DNA of 64,000 bases from contig CM058236.1 of assembly GCA_030180135.1 (NCBI GenBank), positions 9,569,357-9,633,356 on the forward strand, written 5' to 3'. The stretch comes from Orychophragmus violaceus (lineage: Eukaryota; Streptophyta; Magnoliopsida; Brassicales; Brassicaceae). Made by a program: the position numbers and the translations under genes. This document shows, in pieces, positions 23,743 through 34,066 of the stretch (position 1 is the first letter of the stretch; every line of letters begins with the position of its first letter). The notes under the pieces were generated by a model. That model did not search any database. It was not told where the DNA came from and saw only the letters and a program-made list of their open reading frames with translations.

Positions 23743-25168
23743 TCATGGCGGTTTCAACAGAGACTTTGAATGTCTCTGTGAATATCTCTTCATCCAGGGT
23801 GGTGTGTATGCTGTCAGATCATGAGGTCTCCCAAGGAAAGAGTAAACAGAATCAGGGCGGGAGCGAAGCTTGGGTGGGATACTGCGTTTTCCTGCATTCA
23901 AAGCAATGCGGTCAGGAGGTTTAATCTTAGGTGATTTATACCTTACCTTTGTTGCATATCTGATGCCTGGAGCTTTCTGCTTATGAGCAGTTACAGGTAC
24001 TGAAGATGTTAGAGTAAATTCCTGAGGAATCACCATCTTCTTTTCTCTACTATCAGACGCTGTAGTTCCACCAATCTGAACTTCATCTTTCAAATGACCA
24101 TCAATGGAGATTATCTTTTTTGCATATCCCAACACACAAGGATGAACTCGCGGAGCTTCAGCTAGTGGAGTTTCATTCATCTCCTTATCCACCACTACCA
24201 TGCACTTGACTACACTCTGCTCATGTTTAGATCTTATAGGAACTCTTGGGAACGGTATAGGAGGTTTGTAGACCCTTTCCCCAGTAAAAACATCAGATTT
24301 GGGCGAAATTGGGTATGTCCGACTGTCGCGTCGACCGACGCAGAAGTGGTGTCGGTCGACATTGAATTGATGTCGACCTTCAGTGTCGACCATGGTCGAT
24401 TTCTGTTCGTCGTAAGAACTCGAAATTGCCGTCAGAACTGCGTGTCGACTGACACTAAGGGGGGTGTCGATCAATGCATGTCTCAGACAGACAATATTCA
24501 TCCAGAAAATCCGAGATTATGCTCTCTTCTTCACCTAGCAACTCAATCTCATCTCTTAAGGTCACAGCTTTGATGGATCTGTACTGTTCAGCTTTCCCAA
24601 CTTCATTATGCCTTTGTATTGCTTGAGATGTCTGTTGGATTTGAACATCCAGCTTCTTTACATGTGTGCTCAGAGATTCAAACTTCCCATTCAGATTTTC
24701 ATGCATAGCATCCAACTTCCTGTCGAAGTCTACAGCAGTCTTGGTCTGATCCTCTAGTAATTGCTCCATCATGGATTCCATCTTGCTCTTATAAGCATTA
24801 GCAGCAGAAGGTGTCTGATAAGAAGATGATCCATAGGTTCTTTGACAAGAATTACCTTGTTGATTACCAAACCTGTTTCCTTGGAATCCAAAGCCACTGA
24901 TGCAGTTCAAATCTTTTTCCTGCTTCTCCAATAACTGCTCCATCATACTCATCAGCTTATCAGACTGCTTATTTTGAGGAGGAAAAGGCTGATATGATGG
25001 AGATTCATAATCTCTGGTGAATGAATAGGAACCATAGTCTCTGCAGAATGAGTTATTCTGCTGATTTTCCAACATCCGTTCCATCATTCCCATCATCTTA
25101 CGCGCTGTGTCGATCGGTGCAGAGTAGCGTCGATCGATGCAAGCTCGAAAATGCAACGATCGACACAC
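23743..25168 (-). pseudogene. gag: Athila/Tat-like Gag region (frameshifted)
   Basis: Two overlapping frames read from right to left. The first (25168-24455) has two MMEQLLE repeats in a glutamine-rich stretch and then LNGKFESLSTHVKKLDVQIQ, which resembles the coiled C-terminal part of Athila Gag, followed by VTLRDE as in the VTLRSG motif. The second (24501-23743) carries YKPPIPFPR, the proline-rich sequence that follows Gag in these elements. The frames are offset by one, so the product is broken. The N-terminal Gag core, protease, RT and integrase are absent. Several TGTCGATCGAC-type palindromes lie inside the frame and appear in translation as IDR or DRH. Confidence 0.68.
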
Positions 25169-25316
25169 AAGACCGTGTCGATCGATGCAGGGCGATTACA
25201 GGCGTACCTGAAACGCAAGAACAGAAAAGAAAAGAAAAAAAAATAGTAACAAAAAAAAAAAAAACGAAAAACCTAGTCTAAACCCTAAGTTCAAATCTAT
25301 CGAGGACTCAAAAGAG

Positions 25317-25334
25317 TCCCCGGAAACGGCGCCA
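25317..25334 (-). promoter_or_regulatory. Primer-binding site of the gypsy (tRNA-Asp type)
   Basis: The minus strand reads TGGCGCCGTTTCCGGGGA, six bases inside the LTR. This matches the Asp-tRNA primer site typical of Athila/Tat elements with one likely mismatch. Confidence 0.82.
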
Positions 25335-25340
25335 AAAACT

Positions 25341-26532
25341 TGATAGGTGTCTAGTTTTACCCTATACTAACTGCAAGTGCACAGTAATGTAGTTGTAGTA
25401 CTTAGGGTATCGAATCCACAGGGACTCCGGTCAACGATAGATTAAGAACAAAAAATATTAAACTAGGAGAAAATAAATATGATGAGAAATCAGTAAATCA
25501 GACAGCAGAAAGTAAACAAAGCGAGTTGTGAGCAAGGGAGCGAAGCGTTAAGTCTAGGGAGTTCTCAGGAAATCAGGAACACATGCAATCAATCAAGCGA
25601 GATCTAATTAAGGACTGTTCTAGAACTCAAACACAGATATAGAATTAACCAACTGTCGTTGCGAGAATTCTCTATATCTAAGTGCAGCAATCCAAATTCC
25701 TTTGCAATTACTAACAGATTAAACTAGCTTTAAGATCGAGTTCGATATGTTCACAATTCAATTAAACCAAATTCCTTTGCGAGTAATTCAATTGCTCATC
25801 TAGGTTCTTTCTAGCTAATTAACCAACTGTCGTTGCATCAATCAACCTAACATCAATAATCTAAGTGGCCAATTCAGATTAAGCATTAAGAACAATCTTA
25901 GACGAAGAACTAGAAAGTATGAATCCCTAACAGATTGATTAGCCTATAATTCCATGAAATCCCTAATGAGAATCCCTAAACTTAACAGATAATCTACTCA
26001 GACATAATCATCGAGACAGAAAACATCATGAATAGAAAACCAAATATTATAAAATAAAATAAAGAACTGGGGTTCGAAATCCTCTCTCTTTCGAGATCAG
26101 GATCAGCCCCTAACTCTCTCTGAAAATAAAATAAGACTTAAGAAAAGCGTCAGTAAAGCGTAGCCTAAACAATGGCTTAAAAACCCTAATATAATGGTCT
26201 AAAGTCGGCTGGGGCTTCTTTGTAATTATGAAGAACTTCTGGGCAAAGTTGCAATATCCAATTCTTCTCATTAAACGCCGAGTATTGTCTGTGTCGAGCT
26301 TGTGTCGATCGTTGCACCCTCTGTGTCGATCGACACAGGTCTGTGAATTTGACAGTGAAGTCTTCCTCTCGGGTCAATACTCCAAATAGCTCCAGAATGC
26401 GCCATAATGTCCAATTCCGCTCCAAACATACCTAGACCTGTAAACATACTAAAAAGACTCCAAAACATAACATAAGACTCGATAAATAAGATATATACCA
26501 TGGTTAAAATCCCTAAAATCCATGGTATATCA
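25341..26532 (-). repeat. 5' LTR of the gypsy (1192 bp)
   Basis: TGATAGGTGTC...GGTATATCA. About 2% different from the interrupted 3' LTR. Palindrome pair at 26303 and 26324. Flanked on the right by TATAC. Confidence 0.92.
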
Positions 26533-26537
26533 TATAC

Positions 26538-27085
26538 GAATTTGTTAGAGGCCAGACAAATTAGCTCAGCTTCTTGTTGATGCTAATGCTGCCAATAATG
26601 GTTAAGCCGTCATTACTATTCTTCTGGAGGATTGAGTAAGAGCACCGGCTACACAGACATTGATCTCTATGAATATATGGTTATTTCTCCTTTGGGTTTC
26701 TTTGCTCTTTCTTCCTTATATATAATCATGTATACAATATTTGTTTAAATTTATACGTTTATTCTTGCTAAATGTATAAAAATAATTATTTAATGAATTT
26801 TGAATACATTCTTTGCTTGTCCAGGAACCAAGTTTAGTTTTGAACAATAATCTTTACACTCTCACCTGAATATTATAGTCGAAAGGAGACAATATACCAT
26901 TCTCAAGACCAGTTTGTCAGATAACATTATCCAAAGAAAAGTTATTTTGTCCTTTACATTAGTCACAGACTTTGATATATTACATGACCAGAAATGAGCA
27001 GGAAGTCACATAATGCTTTCATTTGATACGCAGCTTTCTTGATCTTAGGTTCTTGTGATCGCTATTTTCAAAAGGATGAAGAACT
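26538..27085 (+). other. Unassigned flank between two retrotransposons
   Basis: Continuation of the sequence left of 13841. A codon-like stretch (QLLVDANAANNG in one frame, near 26561-26600) is broken by stops. No family recognised and no other signal seen. Confidence 0.3.
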
Positions 27086-27699
27086 TGAAAACGCAGGTGA
27101 GGCAAGTATAAAAGTGCAGAAAGAAAGACACAAAGTTTTATGGGTTTTGATTTTTTCTACTCCCCCAATTCCGAATTCACTTGAATAGAGAGTAATCCCA
27201 CCAATTACAAACGAATAGAACAAACCCTATTGATCTACCGCTCTATCCAATACAAGAATTCTTCAGGATCAAACACCTGAGCTAAGCTCCCCCTAGAGCC
27301 TAGACTTTTTTCCCAAAATACAAAAGCCCTCTTGAGTTTTTATTCTCTCAACTTCTGCATCTTCATAGGCCACGTCTCTTCTCTTTATATAGGCTAAACT
27401 TGCTCCTCAAGTTTACCTAAATAAAGATATAGCAAATATCCTTTTTGTTTTGATATTTCCTATTCCACCTTTTTGTAACTTTGCCTTTTTTTCTTGAAAT
27501 TTATTCAAAGAATAAGTAAACAACTCCAAGCTGTAATCTTCACTCCAAGATCTTCATCCAGCTTAGCACACAACCCATAAACCGAATCACATCATAAAGA
27601 TTCGTTGATATCTCATCAATTAAATATATCAACGTCCTGAGTCACATATTGTACTAGCACTTGTACTACGTCGTGACTGACACATCAAATACCTCTTCA
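27086..27699 (-). repeat. 3' LTR of copia D
   Basis: TGAAAACGCAGG...CCTCTTCA. Next to it at 27700-27714 the minus strand has CAAAAAGGGGGAGAT, the polypurine tract. Confidence 0.9.
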
Positions 27700-27832
27700 A
27701 TCTCCCCCTTTTTGACTATGTATGTGATCTCAACAACCCTAGCATCAAAGGCTTCGTTACTAGCAACATCCAACATCATCCAAAACTAGCAACACCAATC
27801 TCCCCTTACTTGAGTCACATCATGGTCAAAAA

Positions 27833-29662
27833 CTAACACATGAACCGTCCTCCTCTATATTGAGGATGAAATCCTACTGCACCATCTCCGAAGTGATTAA
27901 CTTTCTTCCTCCAAATCTTCCTGACCCTTGTGCCTCCATGAGTAGCTCTTTGAACATGTCCTTTACCTTCACAAAGACAACATATAGGACCATGAAATCT
28001 CACTTCATAAGCTTGCTCCATTCGTTTCTTCTCCTTCAATAACTTGAAGCATCTTGGCCTAATATGCCCAACAACTCCACAATGATGACAAACAGGACGC
28101 CATATTTGTTTAGGTGCACTCTTCACTTTTGGGATTTTCCTTGTTGCAGTCGCTGTAGCAGCTCTCGTACCAGATATCGTACCAGTCGTCGTACCAATTG
28201 CAGACTTCATAAGAGTTACAGTCTTTGTAGCAGCTGTTGATGCAACATCCATCTTTCCACCAGACACAAAAGCACTATCAGCTTTTGAAGATTCTCCATT
28301 GAATCCAAGACCACATCGATCACTTTTTCCAATGGTGAGAAGATGATCCAACTTCTTTGTGCCATTATTCAGCATCCTCACGCCCTTTTGAGTTTCTTCC
28401 AGTTGAACTCTGGCTTGATGTGCTTCTTCTTCTTTCTCTATTGCATACTTTCGTACTTCAGCAACTTCAGCTTCTAGCTTAACTTTCTCCTTAGTCAATG
28501 ATGCATTCTCCTCAACCATTTTACACCAATGCTCATACAAGGCTTTGTAATTCTCAGCAAAATCATCATCGTCACTTACAGGATCATCATCACTTTCATC
28601 CTTGTCACTTCCAATTGCACACCCTGTTGCAGACGCTGACGCAGGTTCCGTCGCAGACTCTAATGCAGATCCTGTTGCAGACTTCGTAACAAAACTAGAC
28701 TCAAAGGTTGTGAATGCCACAAAGTTCTTTATTCCTTCACCATCATCTGAATCACTTCCAGAATCATCCTTGACGTTCTTCTTCTTCTTGTTATGTTGTA
28801 AATTTGCACAATCACGGCTAAAGTGACCAAATCCATGACATTCATAACATTGTATCTTTGATGATGGATTGTCTAACTTCTCCCTTTTATATTTCTTATT
28901 TTCCTTCATCTTCAGATACTTAGAAAATTGTCTTGACAGCATTGCCATAGGATCTTCAGAAGATGAAACCTGTAGAGAAACTCCAACATCAACATCCTTC
29001 TTCTGAGCTAGTTCCTCATACGTTTTATTCAACTCAAAAGCTTGAAGGATCCCAACAATCTCATCAAACGCCATCTCATCCAGATTATGAGCTTCTTCAA
29101 AAATAGAGATCTTTGACTCAAACTTTGATGGAAGAGATCTCTTCAGCTTATTCACAAGCTTCTTGTCCTTGTAATGTTTTCCAAGAGCGAATGACTCATT
29201 AGATATGTCACACAACTTAGCACTAAATTGAGCCACGGTTTCTCCTTCATCCATCCTTAGATTCTCGAATTTAGATGCTAACATATCCAGCTTAGTCCTC
29301 TTGACACTTGTGGTACCTTCAAACATGTTCTCCAATGTTTTCCATGCCTTTTGAGCTGACACACATTGAGAAATCAACTTGAAGTAAGTTGCATCAATTG
29401 CATTATAAATTGCAGTCTTGGTCTTAGAATTGCAACTTGATGCCTTCTTCTCTTCAGCATTCCATTGATCTCTAGGCTTAAGAACTTCAACTCCTTTATC
29501 ATTAACCATCATAGGGGGATTCCAACCAGTCTCAATCGAACTCCAACAATCCTCATCAAGACCACTAATGAAACCTTGCAGACGAACCTTCCAATATCCA
29601 TTATTTGAAGAGTCAAGTCGTGGTTGTCTGGTCATAGATGTTCCTTCTTTGTGAGACTCCAT
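27833..29662 (-). CDS. gag: Copia D Gag (609 aa), uninterrupted
   Basis: Starts MESHKEGTSMTRQPRLDSSN. N-terminal part (about 12-60) has the DUF4219-like start of copia Gag, with the UBN2-type core at about 75-215 (YNAID...KAWKTLENMFEG...LPSKFESKI). Zinc knuckles: CYECHGFGHFSRDC at 272-285 and CHHCGVVGHIRPRC at 525-538. A third, incomplete one (CLCEGKGHV) lies near 562-570. An acidic low-complexity stretch (296-370) and a likely coiled coil (380-445) lie between. A threonine/alanine-rich linker fills 475-510. The frame reaches a stop about 130 bp from the 3' LTR, where pol would normally begin. Long enough and intact enough to be made; expression is not shown. Confidence 0.88.
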   Translation of the reverse strand: MESHKEGTSMTRQPRLDSSNNGYWKVRLQGFISGLDEDCWSSIETGWNPPMMVNDKGVEVLKPRDQWNAEEKKASSCNSKTKTAIYNAIDATYFKLISQCVSAQKAWKTLENMFEGTTSVKRTKLDMLASKFENLRMDEGETVAQFSAKLCDISNESFALGKHYKDKKLVNKLKRSLPSKFESKISIFEEAHNLDEMAFDEIVGILQAFELNKTYEELAQKKDVDVGVSLQVSSSEDPMAMLSRQFSKYLKMKENKKYKREKLDNPSSKIQCYECHGFGHFSRDCANLQHNKKKKNVKDDSGSDSDDGEGIKNFVAFTTFESSFVTKSATGSALESATEPASASATGCAIGSDKDESDDDPVSDDDDFAENYKALYEHWCKMVEENASLTKEKVKLEAEVAEVRKYAIEKEEEAHQARVQLEETQKGVRMLNNGTKKLDHLLTIGKSDRCGLGFNGESSKADSAFVSGGKMDVASTAATKTVTLMKSAIGTTTGTISGTRAATATATRKIPKVKSAPKQIWRPVCHHCGVVGHIRPRCFKLLKEKKRMEQAYEVRFHGPICCLCEGKGHVQRATHGGTRVRKIWRKKVNHFGDGAVGFHPQYRGGRFMC

Positions 29663-29751
29663 CGAACCGAACTATGTGCTACTTCCTGAGCTACCTTCTG
29701 ATCCTCACCTTAGATCTGCCCGAAACAAGACTAAATCTCTATCAAGCACCC

Positions 29752-29763
29752 GCTCTGATACCA
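29752..29763 (-). promoter_or_regulatory. Primer-binding site (tRNA-iMet), copia D
   Basis: Minus strand TGGTATCAGAGC two bases inside the 5' LTR. Confidence 0.93.
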
Positions 29764-29765
29764 AT

Positions 29766-30380
29766 TGAAAACGCAGGTGAGGCAAGTATAAAAGTGCTGA
29801 AAAAAAGACACAAAGTTTTATGGGTTTCGATTTTTTCTACTCCCCCAATTCCGAATTCACTTGAATAGAAAGTAATCCCACCAATTACAAACGAATAGAA
29901 CAAACCCTATTGATCTACCGCTCTATCCAATACAAGAATTCTTCAGGATCAAACACCTGAGCTAAGCTCCCCTAGAGCCTAGACTTTTTTCCCAAAATAC
30001 AAAAGCCCTCTTGAGTTTTTATTCTCTCAACTTCTGCATCTTCATAGGCCACGCCTCTCCTCTTTATATAGGCTAAACTTGCTCCTCAAGTTTACCTAAA
30101 TAAAGATATAGCAAATATCCTTTTTGTTTTGATATTTCCTATTTCACCTTTTTGTAACTTTTCCTTTTTTTTTCTTGAAACTTATTCAAAGAATAAGTAA
30201 ACAACTCCAAGCTGTAATCTTCACTCCAAGATCTTCATCCAGCTCAGCACACAACCCATAAACCGAATCACATCATAAAGATTCGTTTATATCTCATCAA
30301 TTAAATATATCAACGTCCTGAGTCACGTCTTGTACTACCACTTGTACTATGCCGTGACTGACATATCAAATACCTCTTCA
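29766..30380 (-). repeat. 5' LTR of copia D
   Basis: Pairs with 27086-27699 and ends in CCTCTTCA before the duplicated GAACT. Confidence 0.9.
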
Positions 30381-30385
30381 GAACT

Positions 30386-30815
30386 ACTGGGTCAGTGAGC
30401 TATTCTCTTAAAGTATAGATTTTTATAGTAGCCATTCTCTTCACATATCACTTTCTCTGCAGTCTCAATCACCACTCATATAGTGGTAAGCAACAAAACT
30501 TTTATGTTTACTCACAATCGACATTTTTATAGGAAAGAGAGAAATATGTAGATTCGAAAAGTGTGAATGTGATGAATGAGAAATGTGTGCTGCGTAAGTT
30601 TATTTATAGGGCAGTTTACATTAAGGGTAAGAATATTTTTCGAATATGCTTAGTAGATTTGTTTCTCAAAATCGGTTCATAAGGCTTGTTAATCAAGTTA
30701 AAATAAAAGGAAAATATGTCGAGAGTAAAATATTAGTTGATATTTTGCTTAAGAATCGGTTTTGAATAAATATCCTTGTATTAATGTGTTGTTATTCATA
30801 TTGTGTCTTTATACA
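30386..30815. other. Unassigned AT-rich sequence
   Basis: Continuation of the sequence interrupted by copia D. I see no gene, RNA or repeat that I can support. Confidence 0.3.
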
Positions 30816-31898
30816 TCTATACTATTTAAAAGATTAGTTATGTATGCTTGGCAAGATTTAAGGTAACAGTCGATATGATATGAATACATAATATTATACT
30901 TAAGATATTTAGTTTAACAAATCCAATGTAGTTTGAATATTTTTTGTTAAATATCGGTTTTGGGAATCATTTAGATCAGCAAAGATACCCGATATTTAGG
31001 GTATCAAGAAGACTTATAAACTTATGACACTTATAATACAATTGTGTCTAGGTACATAAAAAGTTTTACGATTCTGTTTAAGGTATGTTGAGATTTTTAT
31101 GATGAATTATCGCTTGACTTGTTTATAGGAAATTAGTTAAGTTTGTTATGAAAAGGAATTGTTGGTTTAGATTAGGTAACCAGATTTTATAGTTCCTAGT
31201 AGCGGACCGTAATGACTTTATTTAATTGGTTGATTCGATTCAGTAGATAACCGATTAGTTAACCGATATTAATTGTTAGATGAATTGATACATATTTGAC
31301 ACGTTTGGTGCAAGAAACCAAATGGAATCAAGCTTAAGAATCCGGTTTATAGGGTAAATCAATGATTTTCACAAAACAACTGGTAGTAGCAAAACCGAAT
31401 GACAATTAAATTTTGATAGATTTGGTGCAAGAAAAACAAATAGAATCAAGCTCAATAAATCGATTTAGGGGTTGGGTCTGGTCCGGTTTTTCATATGATT
31501 AATTTTCGGGTTTGATACACTTTTACAGGTTTTGTGCACGAAAATCAAATGGAATCAAGCTCAAATATCTATTGAGTAGCAAAACCAAATGAGTATTTAG
31601 CTTACTTTGTTTATTTTTAAGGTTAATTGTTGAATGCAAAACCGAAATTGACATATATAAAGATGTTTGGTGCAAGAAAACCAAATAGTATCAAACTCAA
31701 TAAATCGATTTAAGGGATCAGGTCTGGTCCGGTTTTTCAATCGATTAATCTACTGGTCGTGTGTTTTAAAGATGTCAAGACTTAGATACCCTTAATGAAA
31801 AAATAAAAATAAAACAAAATGAAACAGTGGCATTCACTGTAAATAATTGAAAAAATCTGGATAGTTTCTATTTTGTACTTATGTTTTAATAGTATAGA
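30816..31898. mobile_element. Possible Helitron-related segment with inverted ends
   Basis: Left end TCTATACTATTTAAAA at 30816. The right end on the minus strand reads TCTATACTATTAAAACAT from 31898. TCTATACTATTAAAA-type starts are typical of Arabidopsis Helitron 5' ends. Finding two facing each other means either two opposed Helitron ends or a small element with inverted termini. No coding capacity. Confidence 0.4.
31300..31760 (+). repeat. Four diverged repeats, about 110-135 bp apart
   Basis: Units start near 31306, 31424, 31531 and 31666 with TTTGGTGCAAGAAA.CAAAT and GAATCAAGCTC. Two also share TCTGGTCCGGTTTTTCA. Similarity among units is visible but far from complete. Confidence 0.6.
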
Positions 31899-31919
31899 TA
31901 ATAAATATTTATTTTTTAG

Positions 31920-32262
31920 AGCTTAGATTTTAGGGTTTGGGTTTACGGTTTAGTGTTTATTGTTTAGGATTTAGGGTTTGGATTAAGGGTTTAGGGTTTC
32001 AGGTTTATTGTTTAGGGTTTAGTTTTTAGAATATAAGGTTTAGTGTTTAAGGTTTAGAGTTTGGGTTTAGCGTACAGGGTTTAGTTTTAGGGTTTGGATT
32101 TAAGGTTTAGGGTTCAATGTTTAGGGTTTAGGTTCAGGATATAGTGTTTAGGGTTTAGTTTTTAGGTTTTAGAGTTTAGTGTTTAGGGTTTAATGTTTAG
32201 GGTTTAGGGTTTGGGTTCATGGTTTTATGTTTAGGATTTAGGGTTTAGAGTAAAATTTAGTG
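31920..32262 (+). repeat. Degenerate telomere-like array, forward (X1)
   Basis: Many TTTAGGG and variants (GTTTAGTG, GTTTGGG). Followed by TTAGTGGGTCGTGTTGG, the junction sequence that also borders the arrays ending near 33622 and 50262. Confidence 0.9.
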
Positions 32263-32924
32263 GGTCGTGTTGGTAATATCGAGTTAATAATTAACTTAGT
32301 TAATTAGCAGACTTTTAAATTAACGAAGATCCAAGGTTGGTCTTACATACGATATGACTGGTGGGACAAAGAGCTGGCCGATGGGCACTCTCTCTTTGGA
32401 CGGAAGGACAGATGGTGGACGATGGAGCTCCGCAACTGGCCGAAGGGCACTCTTTGCATGAGCTGGTGAATGGTCGATGAAATTAATTCAGTAACAAGGT
32501 GGCTTTGATCAAGACAAGGGGAACCTCACAAATTTGAACAAGAAACCGGCATCCAAGGTTTTAGACAAGAGAAACTATTTCTAGTTTTTATGTAATAAAA
32601 GGCTTAATAAATTACAAAGCATATAAAGTAGCTATATAGCCTAAGGTTTTAAAAAACAAGCAAAGGCTAAAGGCTTATAGATATTTTAATTTTATTATGC
32701 GTTCCACAATTGTTTTGGAAGTTGGAGTTAAATGATGTTTTTCCAAGAACTGTGTTTTAGATAAATTCAGTTACCAACCACCAGTTTTATGTCTTAATCG
32801 AAAGATAACACAATATTAGGTTTTCAACACTATAGGTTATGTTTGTTAATTTAAAAGTCTGTTAATTAACTAAGTTAATTATTAACTCTATTATACCAAC
32901 ACGACCCACTAAATTTTAAACTCT

Positions 32925-33172
32925 AAACCCTAAACCATGAACCCAAACCCTAAACCCTAAAAATTAAACCATAAATACTATAGTCTAAAACCTAAAACCT
33001 AAACCCTAAAAACTCAACCCTAAACCCTAAAAACTCAACCCTAAACTCTAAACACTATACCCTAAACCTAAACCTTAAACATTGAACCCTAAACCCTAAA
33101 ACCAAACCTTAAACCCTAAAACCCAACCTTAAACCCTAAACCCAAACCCTAAACCCTAAAAACTAAACCCTA
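32925..33172 (-). repeat. Degenerate telomere-like array, reverse (X1)
   Basis: Runs of CCCTAAA with variants, in the opposite direction to the neighbouring arrays. Part of the inverted repeat. Confidence 0.9.
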
Positions 33173-33343
33173 AACCGGTATCCAAAGTTTTAGACAAGAG
33201 AAACTCTTTCTAGTTTTTATGTAATAAAAGGCTTAATGATTTACAAACCATATAAAGTGGCTATATAACCTAAGGTTTTAAAAAACAAGCAAAGGCTAAA
33301 GGCTTATAGATAGTTTAATTTTAGTATGTGGTCTACTATTGTT

Positions 33344-33622
33344 TAGGGTTTAGTTTTAGAATAAAATTTTTAGGGTTTAGAGTTTGGGTTTAGCGTTTAA
33401 GGTTTAGTTTTTAGGGTTTGGGTTTAGGGTTTAAGGTTTGGGTTTAGGTTTTAGGGTTTAAGGTTCAGTGTTTAGGGTTTAAGTTCATGGTATAGTGTTT
33501 AGGGTTTAGGGTTGAGTTTTTAGGGTTTATTTTTTAGGTTTTAGAGTTTAGTATTTAGGGTTTAATGTATAGGGTTTAGGGTTTCAGTTCATGTTTTTGT
33601 GATTATGGTTTAGAGTTTAAAA
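33344..33622 (+). repeat. Degenerate telomere-like array, second forward (X1)
   Basis: TTTAGGG-rich, ending at the same junction block (AATTTAGTGGGTCGTGTT) before the X1 body. Confidence 0.9.
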
Positions 33623-34066
33623 TTTAGTGGGTCGTGTTAGTAATATCGAGTTTATAATTAACTTAGTTAATTAACAGACTTTTAAATTAACAAACATAAT
33701 CTACAGTGTTGAAGACCTAATATTGTGTTATCTTTTGATTAAGACATAAAACTAGTGGTTGGTAATTGAATTTATCAAAAACACATTTCTTGGAAAAACA
33801 TAATTTAACTCCAACTTATAAAACAATTGTAGACCACATAATAAAATTAAACTATATATAAGCCTTTAGCCTTTGCTTGTTTTTTAAAACCTTAGGCTAT
33901 ATAGCCACTTTATATGCTTTGTAATTCATTAAGCCTTTTATTACATAAAACCTAGAAAGAGTTTCTTTTGTCTAAAACCTTGGATGCTGGTTTCTTGTTC
34001 AAATTTGTGAGGTCCCCCTTGTCTTGATCAAAGCCACCTTGTTACTGAATAAACTCCATCGACCAT

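Larger units (their letters stand above)
13841..26532 (-). mobile_element. Non-autonomous Athila/Tat-like gypsy, with copia C nested in its 3' LTR
   Basis: On the minus strand: 5' LTR 26532-25341, tRNA-Asp-type primer site, degenerate Gag region, a short pol-tail motif, polypurine tract, 3' LTR 22382-13841 split by copia C. The LTRs carry TGATA...TATCA ends and the element is flanked by TATAC on both sides (13836-13840, 26533-26537). Net length without the nested copia and its duplication is about 5.3 kb. The internal region is about 3 kb and has no RT or integrase. The two LTRs differ at roughly 20-25 of about 1190 positions by eye, so it is clearly older than the copia inside it. Confidence 0.9.
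27086..30380 (-). mobile_element. Copia D, gag-only non-autonomous element (3295 bp)
   Basis: A different copia family. LTRs 27086-27699 and 29766-30380, iMet primer site, one long Gag ORF, polypurine tract, and GAACT target duplication on both sides (27081-27085, 30381-30385). The 2.07-kb interior is nearly filled by gag, with no protease, integrase or RT at all. LTRs differ at roughly 15-18 of 614 positions by eye, so it is older than the other copia copies. Confidence 0.93.

Noticed and set aside
23431..25188. Possible CRISPR-like or regularly spaced repeats from the TCGATCGA palindromes
   Set aside because: Units are short, in pairs, degenerate and lie in eukaryotic retrotransposons; there is no array of repeat plus unique spacer.
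31920..33622. A true chromosome end or telomere
   Set aside because: Units are degenerate, arrays face both ways and are embedded in transposon DNA; interstitial sequence is the simpler reading.
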